Assembly: GCA_036346255.1 (NCBI GenBank)
Contig: CM070633.1
Coordinates: 7,192,001-7,256,000, forward strand
DNA from: Ampelocalamus luodianensis
Lineage: Eukaryota; Streptophyta; Magnoliopsida; Poales; Poaceae
Direction: 5' to 3'
DNA length: 64,000 bases
Part shown: positions 49,009 to 61,256 of the stretch, one piece after another
How positions within the stretch are numbered: the stretch's first letter is position 1
Layout: every line of letters begins with the position of its first letter
Position numbers and translations under genes: made by a program
The notes under the pieces: model-generated
The model's database searches: none
Seen by the model: only the letters and a program-made list of their open reading frames with translations
Told to the model about the DNA's origin: nothing

Positions 49009-51043
49009 GAATCTCGTCCCTGAGATTCAGGCTGGCTATAGAATAGGATAAGGAACTCAGCCTTCGGGTTCACTTCTTGCTTTCAAATTGCTTTGACTTT
49101 GACAGAATCGCTCTTCTGACCACTTACAGAACAACTGCCTTGCTTTTTTCTAAACTTCGCTTCATGAAAACTTGTGATTGGCTCTTGGTCGGAAGGCATC
49201 TTGAAACTTGATTGCTTCATCGAGTGCTTGATCGGTGCTTGAAGGCACTTCGAGTGGAGGAAATCTTGCCGCCGATCGCAACTCAGTTGGCGGACTATGT
49301 CTCCTCTCGCGCTTATTCGTAACTAATCGACACATTTCGTCACCGTCTTACAATTCTTTAGCACGAACTTCAGCAGTATTCGAAGATAGACATGGTCTGC
49401 GAAGGTGATAATCTGTATAATCTGCATAGCTTTTCTTCTTGAACACTGCTACTTAAATTCCATTAAAGATTAAGGACCCTTGGTCTTTTGCTTCATAATT
49501 AATGCAACATCCACATACTTTGTAATTTGATCTGTTCCTAGCTAAGCGATGACTTACACAATCAACCACTGTGAATTTCAGATGATGACAACTACAACTG
49601 GCTGACATCTGGGTTGTAGGGAGACTCTGCACACAATAGTTACTTGCTCGACTTGAGTAGCACAACTCATTAATCTTTTTTTTCAATCTGTCTACTAGTT
49701 CGGGGCGATACACAATACTGAACTGAAATGACCATCCAAGCATCATACAGACTCTGTCGCTAATACAAGATAAGCTGGGATCGTTGGTCTGACACTAACT
49801 TCTCTCGACATGTCATGCAAATTGACCATCTCTGAGATCTCGACATCGCACCCATGCTGACGAATACCATATCTGTCGTATACAACCTCTGTCGTATACC
49901 ACTCTGCTAGGCAGTCTCCAAACTAGGTGATATTGACACGAATGAAGCAACAAATTTCTATCAAATGATCAACAACGACCCTTCAAGAATTTATATCCCG
50001 ATTGGGTCCTGGGAGATCCCCTATCTGAATTCTCAAGTATAGAAGTACTCTGACTGGCCTCCAATATTTTGGTTGACTTTCTGACATACCAAACACATGG
50101 TAACCCATTTTGCGTTATTTTGCTTTATTTTTGATCATCACAACGCAACTTTGAGATCTTTGTACACCTTGGTACTTTCAAAGAAAATAGAATGCTTACA
50201 GTCAAATATTCTATTGAGCATCAACTACTTGAATTTCTTCTCATTAGATATGCAAATATGTTCATTACTTCATGTATCATTTCTGTTCGCCTTCGGCGGA
50301 TTCCAAGGCTTTACTTTGCTTCACGTGAGGACTGACTCTTAACGTAACCGTCACCTCACTGATTTCTAGCATCGGTTCGGACTCTGGGGTTCAACAAATA
50401 TCCTCTTGAAACTGACTCAAGACTCAACTTCTGACTTTCACAATTAACTTTAGCTGACTGATCCACAAATTCTTATGGTAGCTCTTCTGATTCGAAACAT
50501 CTGACACTCCACTGATCTGTTATGAGGGAACGGATTTCAACTTCATTGTTCTCAATCCAATAACCGTCTTTATTTCTTCATGACAACAAACTTTGAATTA
50601 CGACTAGGATAATTCACTGCTTGAAACTTTAGTTGTTAGGAAGTGCTGGTGAAACTTCTTAACACACGAATTCTTGGAGGTTCCGTGATAAAAACTATCA
50701 AGGTTCTTTCTGGTATCTGGCAATACGAACACTGGAGTTGTGATTAATCTCTTCTAAAATTCTCACAAACTCGGTTCCCTTTTAACGGTCTGGGCGAACT
50801 GCTCTTCTTACAACCGGTGAGGGGTCTTGGCTAACTTGAAACGACTATCTCACTAATCTTCAGCTAACACTGTCTCGAAACGACTGTTTCACTGGTATTT
50901 GACTGACACTGCTAAGCTGATGGGCTTGATTTGACATTGCCTTTATCTGATCAAACTAGGCTTCCTTGGTAACATCATTGCACAAACATCTCTTCTTTGA
51001 CTGCTTCGCTGGACACACGGATCCTGCTGCGTTACCACCTATT
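49009..51043 (-). other. Internal region of the large element without recognisable coding
   Basis: 2 kb where pol would lie. No RT, RNase H or integrase motif was seen in any frame and no ORF exceeds 100 codons. Confidence 0.55.
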
Positions 51044-52447
51044 CTAGGTGTTATAATCTTGACTGAACTGACTTCTGGCATTCTTGCATATTGGAGTGAG
51101 TGACTGGTTCTTCTGAGGACACTGGCTAATGTAGTGACCTTTTCCATGATAGTTGTAGCAAAGACATGTCGAACCTTGCGACTTTTCTGAAGAGGCCAAG
51201 GCAGAACGATTATTCTGGTGTTCTTCAACCTTCAAGAAGGCTAGTCGCTTTGTAGGGCATCTCTTGGCATAGTGGTCTTGCTTACCACACTCGAAACAAC
51301 CTCCTGATGATACTGGCTTGTTTCTCTTTTGAGGTGATTTCTCCGAGGTCAATATTCGCTTGTGATCCTTGGTGACAATTTTGTACTGACAATGGTTTGC
51401 CTTCTTTTGCTAATGCTTTGACTGTGGCTCTGAAAATTTTCTCGCTGACGTTGTGTTGTAGGGGTCAATACCGAATACATGGGCACTGACTCGGACAATG
51501 ATCATCGCCTTCACATAAGAAGCATGTGATTTTGCTCAATGGACATTCTCCAACGGAATGGTTTCCTTCGCAACTGGAACAATTGATATTGTGCTCATCG
51601 GCGCTATGGCCTATTTCTCCACAATGGGTACATGCACAATCTTCTGACTTATCCGGTTGACAGCATTTCAAAAGACAATGGCTACCTTTGGTGTAGGATA
51701 TCGAAATATCAGGTTTTCTTGATCACTCTTGTTTGATGTCGCATGTTGTTGGCACAAAGCGGTGGTGAACTCTGCCCAAGTGATGGTGTGCTCGTCCTGA
51801 TGGGCGGCGTGAAATTTTTCCCACCAATCTAATGCAACTCCTTCTAATTGATGAGCAGCATAGAAAACTTTCTCATTATCATTGCTTTACACAACAGTTA
51901 GCTTCTCTTCGATCGTGCGAATCCAAGATTCTGCATCCTTGAGTGTGGTTGATCCTTCAAAGACAGGCGGCTTGGTCCTTAAGAACTTCGCAAGCTTGAA
52001 CTGAGGGTGCGTCGTTGGGATGGCAATGAGTTGTGCATCATTGCAAACATTACCAATGTCCGACGATCGCATCGTTGCTGGCATGAGTTGATTCTGGGTG
52101 CAGGTAGGAAACTGGCTCGGGTTCTGATGTGTCAGTACTAGCACTGGAGATAGTAGCTGGTTATTGTCTGCTCTGGTACTGACGCTGGCGATGGTACGAC
52201 GGCATGCTTGATTATTCTGATTCAACAAATCGATTAAAGTAGCGGTGGTCTGATTCTGATGGGTCATCCTGTTGTTCATGTTCTGCATCATCGCATTCAT
52301 GGATTGAGTCTGAGCTACCAAGAATTGTTCCATGACTGGATCTGCTACTCTTGGTACTGACAACTGTCCACTGGGGTTGACAACATTTGAGCTGGCACCG
52401 ACTGTCTCAAGATTACTAACAAGGTTGACTTCACTGGGGTTCTCCAT
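51044..52447 (-). pseudogene. gag: gag with several zinc knuckles, degenerate
   Basis: The ATG at 52447 opens a 186-codon ORF with a Q/N-rich helical segment (NAMMQNMNNRMTHQNQ) and the gag-core entry FLRTKPPVFEGS, then AESWIRTIEEKL. A TAA near 51887 follows. The same frame goes on with YAAHQLEGVALDWWEKF, as in Tekay/Del gag, then loses the rest of the core. Downstream are CCHC-like motifs in two frames: three within 51671-51465 (CTHCGEIGHSA, CSSCEGNHSVGEC, CFLCEGDDHCPSQC) and two within 51295-51110 (CFECGKQDHYAKRC and CYNYHGKGHYISQC, the latter lacking its second Cys). Five knuckle-like units is more than the usual one or two. Gag packages element RNA; this copy is inactive. Confidence 0.8.
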
Positions 52448-53162
52448 CTGCTGGCTGACCAGGGCTCATAGATGCGAGGGAAAAGCACAAGGTAAGGGAA
52501 GAGAATCTACTAAGGGAAGCAGGTCTAACCCAGAGAACACCAAGGAACACACAAATAGCCGGAAAGCTATTAAGAAGCATAAAACTCACAGCCAAACTAC
52601 ACCGAAGAAGGGAAACAAAGATCTAATCTTCTAGTCGATTAAACTCTACTTAACAGGGCGGCTTAGCTCAACACACGAGAGGCAGCTATGCTGATTTATC
52701 CTATATGGCTGGTCTGAAGAAAACTCAATCTGATCACGGTCTTCGTCCAACGTTGACTGCTTGCGATTCTTGCAGGCAAATCTTGGAGAAAGACGAGGCG
52801 ACGTACAACTTCTTCTTGGTCTTGAATTCTTCCGACGAGCTTGTCTTGAACACTTGGGAAGATGTCGATACATTGTTGCTGGTTGTATGGTCTTCGAAGA
52901 GTTGCTCAAAACCGCTCTTAGGCATCCACCAAGACATTTGGCACGAACCGCGACAAACTATTGATGTTTTGGGAAGAGAGAGTCCAATTTGATACTCAAA
53001 ACAGTGAGGAAGAATATAGATGAGAAATAGATAGAATGGAAGAGTATAGAATAGACAAGGTGAGAATAGCACATCATTAAGATTTTCTATTTGTAAAATA
53101 AGTTTTAAAGTTTTCCTTACAAACGGACATTCTAACTAAGGTCATGACCTACAGTCGATATG
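52448..53162 (-). other. Leader of the large element
   Basis: Between PBS and the gag ATG. Short ORFs on either strand show no retroelement motif. Confidence 0.55.
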
Positions 53163-53174
53163 GTTCTGATACCA
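53163..53174 (-). other. Primer-binding site of the large element
   Basis: Reverse strand TGGTATCAGAAC, one mismatch to the initiator tRNA-Met site, 4 bp from the LTR edge. Confidence 0.88.
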
Positions 53175-53551
53175 CCTCTGTCGGGACCCAAATTATAATC
53201 CTGGACCCTCTGTGTATACTGCACTAGTCCAGGATCACATTAGTGCACACAGTGGTAACATCGATGAAATATTATTTCCATATACAAAGATGACTAATAA
53301 ATAGACAAATAACAACAAATATCAGAGTAAAGACCTTAAGGTCAAAGTTTACAATTAATGCCTCAGAAGGCGAATAACTCCATGAAGCTACAGCGGAATG
53401 AAACGGAATAACTTCAGTGAAGCCCATTCATATGCCCACAGGCAATCGGCTGGGGTGTGCGACCTAGTTCTCCTCGATCCTTGAAGTAGACCTTGTTGAC
53501 CGACGATTCCTCCACTTTTGTAGATTTGGGCGCAAGTTTTACAACAAGCGT

Positions 53552-53569
53552 GAGTACACAACCGTACTC
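53552..53569 (-). other. LTR stem-loop GAGTAC/GTACTC
   Basis: Identical stem and loop to 44458-44475. Confidence 0.65.
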
Positions 53570-53844
53570 GCAAGTCATACCATAGAGTGCAATGTATAGA
53601 TACAGGCTTATTCCAAAGGAAATGGCTTCTGTGGTTATTTTGCAGAAATGCAATATTTGCAATTGAATATGAATAATAGATTGAAACATGAAGTAAAACA
53701 AATAGACAATATTAATTTAACATTTATTTTCACAAAGACACGTAGCCTAATCAAATTGTTTCACACAGCCATATGATTTAAATCACACAGCTGTCCCTTC
53801 CCAATTGTTTTATGAAAATCTAAACCTCGTGTGAAATCCCCGAG

Positions 53845-53879
53845 CATGTCCATGACCGCGAACGCGGCTATTCGAATAG
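53845..53879 (-). other. Shared LTR block, copy 6
   Basis: TATTCGAATA at 53869-53878; differs from copy 5 by one base in the stem region (GCGAACGCGG). Confidence 0.75.
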
Positions 53880-55335
53880 ATTGTTTAACACTCTGCAGAG
53901 GTTGTACACTTTACCTACAAGACGCAATCAACTGGATCAGAGCTGATCACAACAAAACCTTTCAGAAACTTCATCTCAACATTGACATTCCCGATGTGCT
54001 TACAAGCCGCTAGACCAACCCACATAGAAAGCTAGTCCGACACACACCGCTGGATAGGGATGCGGCGAACCGTCCCGCGATGTGCACCCAAACACAGCGG
54101 TACACACCTCCACCCTGTCACGAAGCCTAACCTATCCACCTGAACATCAATGCCAAGAATCCATAACTTACTAAATTAGGCCCGTCCCATCACGCATGTG
54201 GTCGTACAACAAGGCTCAGTTCAATGGCGCACAAAGTTAAGTCCTTAATTGACCAAGGCAAGACTTCCATTTTCTAACTATGTCACAAAGATTATCATTC
54301 CCATTCACACAGTCTACCATATCACACAATATCCACCACTTGCCTCAGTCCAAATCCGTTACCACCCAGTTGGTTTAGTGCAACACATGCTATCACAAAG
54401 TAATAACACATAGCACACACAGTTTATCACAAAGTTTCATAATCACTTAGTCAAATTTATAATTGCAACTCAGGTGATGATGATGACTCGTTGCATGGCT
54501 AAGCAATCTACTCGTACTAACCAACCCACGTTGGTAATACCATAGCACCAACTAAATATGACCAATCTAGGGTGACAAAAGATTATAATATACAATAGAC
54601 AAAGTGGATATAACAAATTGGATTAATAGCTAAACCCAAAAGCATTTAAATAAATAATTAAAGTAGAATGCAATACTTTGAAACAAAGTAATTTGAAAGC
54701 TGGGATTCAATATGATCAAAGGTATAACTTGCCTTTCTATAGCAATGATGATCTTATTTTATCTTCAATCTTCTACTTGCTTGATCTTCAGCTCCTTCGG
54801 ACGATTCCGGGACTTCAGCGTCTAACGAGAAAGAAAGCGCAAAACAAACTAAATTCAAAAGACAAATCAAATAAACTTCAAATTGAAATTGAATGGTACT
54901 GGAAGATAGGTATTGAATTTAGATGAATTTAGAAACTTGAATAGGTTCAATCGGAATTCGGATGAAGAAGATATGGCTCTCGGAAGATTGAAATTCACAT
55001 GAAATGGTGAAAAAGCTCTACGGAATATTCTCAGAATATTCTATTCCGAAAATATTAGAAAATGGTTGAGTGTATGATAGGTGGTACCGACTGGTATTTA
55101 TGGATTTCTAGAATTAAAATAATTCCAGAAATAAGGTAGAGAGAGTGACAAGTGGGACCAATAAGATAAAATGAATTTTCAAGAATTAATTTAATTCCCG
55201 GAAATATGATTAGGGGTTGACATGTGGGCCACTAGTCTATGGACCAGGTCCACAGATATATGCTAGTCCACGGTGGACCAAGCTCATGAACTAGGGTTGA
55301 CCAAGAGTTGATTGACATGCGGGACCTGCATGTAA

Positions 55336-55355
55336 GATATATATATATATATATG
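55336..55355. repeat. Short (TA)n
   Basis: About 10 units at the position of the long array in the partner LTR. Confidence 0.9.
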
Positions 55356-56782
55356 GATGGATGGCAAAGAGTCCACATGGAAGTGAGAGAAGATATTTAT
55401 TTTCTTGCAACCAGAAGCACATGCTCTGCACAACAGGGAAGAACAACAGTGGACACAGGGCTGCTGGCCTGGTTCATGGCGTAAGGCATTCACAGCAAAG
55501 AGGTGACAAAAATTTGGTACTGAGAAGGTAAAGCAAAGAATAGAGCACTAACAGAGAGGGTACTTGGCTTGGATGTCAAGAGATAGCTGCTATGTGGCAC
55601 AGAGATTGGATGGCAAGAATTAGACAAAAGGACAATCAACAGAGAAGAATAACAGAGAAAGTCAGAGAAGAAACAACATAACAGAACCTGTTCATTCGCA
55701 TGGAGGCAGCCCATGGCAAAGCAAAGGGGACAAAGAGTCAATAGAGAGAACACCACAGCAGAGGGGCTCGGCTAGTTTGGGCGCATGGCGTCGGCGGCAT
55801 CAATTTTCCTGGCATTGCGATGGAAAGCAAGGAGAGAAATAATTAAGAGAAGGATCAACTTAGGAGACGCATGCACTTGGATTGCTGGATTGGATGACAT
55901 AGAACCATACAACTGAAGAACCACGTTATGGACAATCAATGAACGAAGCAACAGAGAGATGAAACGCAATAGTGCACATGCATGAACAGTGCGCACGGGG
56001 TGGCCAGCGGCCGGAGGCGACGTAGCAGCGGCGAAGGGGCAAAACGGAAAGGAAACGACGAGCCAGACGCGATGGCGCGGTCGGATTTTGGAAAAACTCA
56101 CCGAGGAAGCGAGCAACGCGATGAACACGGATTGGCTTTAATGGCCAACGGTGCTCCGGCGATCTTCGGATGAAGTGGATGGAACCATGACGTAGAGGGC
56201 GACGACGCGAAGCCAACGCTGCAGACGGTTCGGCCGGCGGACGTCGGACGAAGGCGCAGTTCGCCGAAGAAGGCCTTCGGTTGGAGCTCGGTTTTTTGGA
56301 GATTACGATGAAAATTAATCGGTTTGGAGGAAACCAAATCAGGGGATTAGAAGAGGAGATCAAGACGGACGCGTGGGCGCAAACCGTTCGCTTTTATATG
56401 CACCGTAGAGAAAGATATGGAATTTGGAAGGTTTTAGTTCGTTACGTATACGTTCTGGATTGCATCTGTTCGGCCGGAGGTGGCAGATGAACAGTACCCT
56501 GCGATTTACTGTTGCACGTGGCAGGAGAGAGAAAAGGCTGATTTTCGGAATTAAAATAAAAGCCAAAAATCAAGGAGATCAAATAAATAGCAAAAAAATC
56601 TGGAAAAATCTCAGAAAATACCCGAAAATTCCTTGAAAGATAAGGAAGCCAAAAAACACAAGTTTTTTTTTTATTTAATTAATGTTTATATTAGTCAAAT
56701 TAAATATTTTTAATTTAGAAAAATTCCCAATTAAGCTTTATTAATTCAAATAAAATTGGTGAAATTTTTCTAGGGACCTAAT

Positions 56783-57149
56783 CGACCCAGGCAAGGATCT
56801 CCTCCTATCTACTTGTGAGATATACCTCTCACACTTCTTAGTTCATAATATAGCTCGCCTGTGTCAAAACTAAGTTTTTCATTTTTATTTTTATGCAAAT
56901 TAACGAAGGTAAACGCTCTAGACCATATTTCAAATCCTCCCAAATCCAAACTCATATTTTTCAACTGTTATTCAATTTTAGCAAAACTAGAGCCCGACTA
57001 AGCATCTATTCGACATTCTGAAATGAAATACCCAAATTAACATCATTTATTGCCCAAACCATATCCTAAAAGCTACAACAGTAAGGATATCAACATATCA
57101 AGGAAGATCATGCATACAATAGGAATTTAACTAATGTTATCCAAAAATA
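56783..57149. other. Unassigned junction DNA
   Basis: AT-rich, between a reverse LTR and a forward LTR fragment; no feature recognised. Confidence 0.4.
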
Positions 57150-58128
57150 TAGCAGGAGTCTTGATCTTGATTACTCAGGCAGATAGTTTAAGCTGTGTGC
57201 TAGGGTGGAGGTTTGTTTCTGCCTGTGTGGCTATTCACATCGATGGACGGTTCACTACTTCCAGGTCCAATGGTGTGCAATGGACTAACCACCTATGCGG
57301 GGGTTGGTGCTGGCAGTAAGTACAACAAGAGTGTCAATTGTTTAGGTGAAGTTTTGAAAAGGTTTTGTTATGATTAGTGCTAGCTACTCTGGTAATATTG
57401 TGTGGGTAAAGTGTACTACCTCTACAGAGTGTTAAAAAACTTATTCGAATAGCCGTGTCCGTTGTCATGGACATGCTCGGGGATTTCATACGAGGGGTAG
57501 ATTTTCATAAAAATAATTGGGAAGAGACAGCTGTGTAGGATAACTTATGCTGCTGTGTGAAAGAAAGTGATTAGGTTATGGAAGCTTTGTGGAAATACTT
57601 GTTAAAATTATTAATGTTATTTATTTCAAGTTATGCTTTCAATTTACTATTTGTATTCAATTGTACATGTTGCATTTCTGCAAAATAACCATAGAAGCTA
57701 TTTCCTTTAGAATAAGTCATCATCTATAATTGTATTCTGTGGTACAACTTGTTGAGTACTTATTCTTACTGCAATCATTCAGCTGAAGTGGAGGAATTGT
57801 TGCCTGCATTCGAGGAGGAGCTTTACGAGGATGGTGATCGTTAGGTCTTGATCCCAATCGGTTACTTGTGGTAGTAGGTGGGTATCCGTTGGAGTTGCTT
57901 TCGTTCCATTGCCATTTCTTTATTTAGTGTCAGCCATGCGTGGCTTAATAATTGTAAACTTGACCGTAAGGTCAAAACTGCTATTTATTTAATCAAATTA
58001 GTCATTTATTCTTATATTCGTCTTGTGTGGAATGATATATATCTATGTTGATACTGTGTGCACTTGCTTGATCCTGAACTAGTGTATTATACAAAGAGGG
58101 TCCAGAATTGCATTTTTGGGTCCTAATA
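57150..58128 (+). mobile_element. Forward LTR, 3' part only
   Basis: Aligns with 28170-29088 and with the complement of 53179-54170. It runs from CTTGATCTTGATTACTCAGG to the end GGGTCCTAATA, where a CA is expected. The shared block is at 57441-57475. A PBS follows, so this is the 5' LTR of the element whose internal region runs to 62148. Confidence 0.78.
57441..57475 (+). other. Shared LTR block, copy 7
   Basis: TATTCGAATA at 57442-57451, then GTGTCCG, loop with TTGTCA, TGGACATG. Confidence 0.75.
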
Positions 58129-58132
58129 GAGG

Positions 58133-58144
58133 TAGTATCAGAGC
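58133..58144 (+). other. Primer-binding site
   Basis: TAGTATCAGAGC, one mismatch to the initiator tRNA-Met site, 4 bp after the LTR, as in the large element. Confidence 0.85.
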
Positions 58145-58341
58145 CATACTGACTGTAGGTCTTTATCTTAGTTAGATCTGCCGTCCTTAAGAAGTTCAAA
58201 ACTATTTGCTAAAACAAAAATTAACTTACAAGATTAATGAATTGCTTAACTCCTCTTATCTATTTCTTGACTTATCTAATGCTGATAATCTTCTCTCTGC
58301 TATTTTTAAGTTGGTTCTTACCCTTTTGCTGTCTTTGTTAG

Positions 58342-58529
58342 ATGGCACAACTTCAGACCTATGGAGAGCGTATTAGAGGCCTCTCTGCTAAGTTGTGGAA
58401 GATTATGCAAGTACTTGGAGGATTTGATAAACCACTTTATTAGGGCACCAACTGGATGGTGAATGGTCGTTATCGTGGAGTGCTATGCCAATTGACCATC
58501 TACGCTAGGAGGGATACGAGAGCCAGTCG
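58342..58529 (+). pseudogene. Extra ORF upstream of gag, first part
   Basis: The ATG at 58342 starts MAQLQTYGERIRGLSAKLW; a TAG at 58441 interrupts; the same frame continues with NGRYRGVLCQLTIYARRDTR up to the target duplication AGTCG (58525-58529), where a solo LTR begins. The second part is at 61257-61626. It lies between PBS and gag, where most Ty3/gypsy elements have only a leader; some plant lineages (for example Ogre/Tat) do carry an unassigned ORF here. I know of no biochemical role. The basic, aromatic-rich composition gives no clear domain. Confidence 0.6.
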
Positions 58530-58564
58530 TGTAATATCCCTTTTTTCAGGGCTTTATGAAAAAA

Positions 58565-58636
58565 TTCGACCACCTTCTCAGTTTCGACCACCTTCTCGGT
58601 TTCGACCACCCTCTCGGTGTCGACCACCTTCTCGTG
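58565..58636. repeat. Four 18-bp tandem repeats
   Basis: Unit TTCGACCACCTTCTCGGT with single-base variants, at 58565, 58583, 58601 and 58619, all near the LTR start. Confidence 0.92.
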
Positions 58637-58996
58637 TCGACCAGGTCCGATCAGACCGTACGACCAGGTCCGACCTAGCCACCTAACCAAACCAACCCGA
58701 GCCTCTTCCTCTGCAGCTGACCGACCAGGCCCGCTGGCATCCCTTCGTCTCCACGCAGTAGCACCCTCGCCAGCTCACCTGAGCGTGCGAACCATGGCTC
58801 GCTTCGGCTGCGCCAGCGCACCACTTTTGCCCCTGTTTCCTCGGCATCGCGTGTGTCACCCGGCTCTCGCCCATGCCCTGACTCAGCCTTAACTCCCTGT
58901 CACCTTCCTCAGCTACCAACGTCGCCCATGCCCGTGTGTCACCGCCCCAAGCCCGTCAATGATGTGCGGTGCCCTCTCGTGCCCTCCATCCCGATT

Positions 58997-59005
58997 TGTA
59001 TAAAG
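58997..59005 (+). promoter_or_regulatory. Putative LTR TATA box
   Basis: TGTATAAAG in an otherwise GC-rich region, about 470 bp into the LTR. Confidence 0.5.
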
Positions 59006-60581
59006 CCCCTGGATCTCCTTTTCTCACCATTTGCTTCCCTAAAACACCCTCCCTCTCTCTCTTTTGTTCTAACAGAGAGAAATTTCAAAGAAGCGAGCTC
59101 CAAGTTTCTGGCCGCCGCATCTCATCGTCATTTCGACCGCCATCATGAAGCTCATTCCTCTCTACCCGTGTCGTTTCATGTTCCCGGACACGAGGAACTT
59201 ATCCCCTAATAGGATTTGGTTTTGGTCCCCAGGAGCTTTCGGATTTGAGCTTCGTCTTCATCTCCGGTCGAAAAGGGCATTTCCACCACCACATCGCCTC
59301 CGTTGAGATATTTTCAATTGCTTCCTCTCTGAGCATCTCAGACTCCCACTGGTTCTTCCCCGACCTTTCATTATCTCTCTTTCTCTCAGGCAACCTCTTT
59401 TGACCAGGTAGTGAAAACTCCTTCCAACCAGTTGAACCTCTTTCGACTAGGTAGTTGAAACTCCTTCCGACCATATGATTTCAAAACTTTCGAAGAGCTC
59501 GTTCTCCTTCATACGAGCTTCGATTTGGATGATTCAGAATTTTAAATTCATCTAAAATCAAGATCTAGCTTTCTAAACTAAAATTATTAAATTTGGAGTT
59601 CATTTGAATTTATTTGGACTTTATTTGATTTTGCTTCGTTCTCACGTGTAGATTTTGATGACTCTAGGGAACCCGAATATTTCGAAGAAGTAGATCATCA
59701 ATCTTTTGAGCAAGGAAAGTTACATTCTTTGATCATCTTTGATCATAGTATTTGATCATAGTATTTAAAATTATTTAAATTCTATTTTAAACTATTATTG
59801 CATACTTATTTATATTCTAGTAATTTAAATTCCTATTTTAAATTACTAGTTACTTTCGTTACTATTGTACAACCTATGTTGAAATTGAAGTTGTCATTTC
59901 CCTTGTCACCTTAGTGGAAAATCTAGTCGATACACTAGTATGACTAAATCATGTTGAAAAACAGTATGCTTAGACAAACCTTAGACCGAAAGTGTTTAAT
60001 TTGGGGAATTTAGCCTAAAGTTCAACTATGATTTGAAAAACGATTCTAGGGTATTATCTTTACCATAGAAATTTAGAAAATGATTTGACTTGTTAAACAA
60101 AATAAAAATTGGTATGGACTTGGGTGAATTGGATGTTTGGATGGTTGCATGTCTATGTACGGGATCAACTCATTTATACAATCGAGGCCCAGGGTTTGTT
60201 TTGGAACTCGCCCAAGTCAGTTAAGGACTGGTCTTCGAGCCACAACTTGCTAAGCTCCATCGTATGACCACATGTCTTGTGTGGGCGGGACCTTGCCAAA
60301 TAATTTGTACCATTTCATCGTGGTCGTGCCACGTGGTTGCGTGGGTGTCTTTACGCCTACTTTCATGTATTCCCACATGGCGCGAGAGGGGGCTTAAATC
60401 CGGTGGGTGGTTAGCCCAATGAAAGCGAAACCTTAGCGAGGTAGGATTACGGTGGAATGGTACATTGTAAAGGCCTTGTGATAATCTCTCAGTTGCACAC
60501 ATTTGGAAGTGTGTGAAACGGACATTACGAGTGATTATCTCTTGTGGGTAAAGTTATACGACCTCTGCAAAGTGTTAAGAA

Positions 60582-60618
60582 CTATTCGAATAGCCATGTC
60601 CACGGTCATGGACATGCT
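60582..60618 (+). other. Shared LTR block, copy 8 (best hairpin)
   Basis: TATTCGAATA at 60583-60592, then a perfect 8-bp stem CATGTCCA (60595-60602) with TGGACATG (60609-60616) and loop CGGTCA. Confidence 0.85.
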
Positions 60619-60936
60619 AGCAAAGCCACTCCAAGTTAGACTTTGGTTTTTGCTTTCAAAAGACTCCATCAAATGGTTTTGGATTTCCTATCCAATTGGA
60701 AAATTGGGCTGGTAGCCTTGTGATAAGAAGGTATCCTTCACTACTCTTGTGTGAATGTTATCTGACTATAAAACTTTAGTTTCAGAAAATAAATTTTAGC
60801 CATGCAATAGACTGGTTTGGAACTTAGTACGAGTATTTGGAAAAAACATTGCTTTATGAAAAATCAACTCCTTAAGCCTTCCTTTGATATATATCCCTAC
60901 ATGCATTATAATTCTATTAATTGGGTGTAACTTGTG

Positions 60937-60956
60937 GAGTACATTCATTTGTACTC
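60937..60956 (+). other. LTR stem-loop GAGTAC/GTACTC
   Basis: Perfect 6-bp stem around an 8-nt loop ATTCATTT. Confidence 0.65.
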
Positions 60957-61256
60957 ACCTTGCTTAATAAATTGTTGATCAGGAGAAGGGTGCTACGAGG
61001 AGAATGAGAACATGGAAAACTAGGCTGCGCTCCCAGACGATTGCCTATGATGAATCGTGTGATCAACCTTATTGCTTTGCTTCCACTATATTTTGCTTTT
61101 AGGCTTTATGGCCCCTTTGTAACAAACTTTAGTTTTTATCAATGAATGGTGTTTTATGGTCATGCTATCCACTTTTGTTTGACTATGTACACTAGCTGTT
61201 CCTGGAGTAGTGTATGAAATATGAGAATCTGGGATCCTTCACTCCCGGGTTCGACA

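Larger units (their letters stand above)
44084..56782 (-). mobile_element. Large non-autonomous Ty3/gypsy element, reverse strand
   Basis: Two long related LTRs (44084-48990 and 53179-56782) enclose 4.2 kb. A PBS at 53163-53174 and a PPT at 48991-49008 agree on orientation. The internal region encodes only a degraded gag; no RT, RNase H or integrase motif is visible, so the element probably relied on proteins from a Tekay/Del-like partner. The upstream LTR lacks its first 44 bp, so no target duplication can be tested. Confidence 0.82.
53179..56782 (-). repeat. 5' LTR of the large element, missing its first 44 bp
   Basis: Forward edge TGTCGGGACCC. Homology to 44084-48990 ends at GGGACCTAA (about 56782), before the TGTAACGTCCC terminus. 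Confidence 0.85.
58530..61256 (+). mobile_element. Solo LTR, 2,727 bp, with perfect target duplication
   Basis: Starts TGTAATATCCC, ends CCCGGGTTCGACA. AGTCG flanks both sides (58525-58529 and 61257-61261). Inside are an 18-bp tandem repeat (58565-58636), a GC-rich part, a TATA box at 58997-59005, the shared block at 60582-60618 and the GAGTAC stem-loop at 60937-60956. It is related to the reverse LTR at 62149. The insertion left the frame of the host ORF intact on both sides. Confidence 0.92.
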
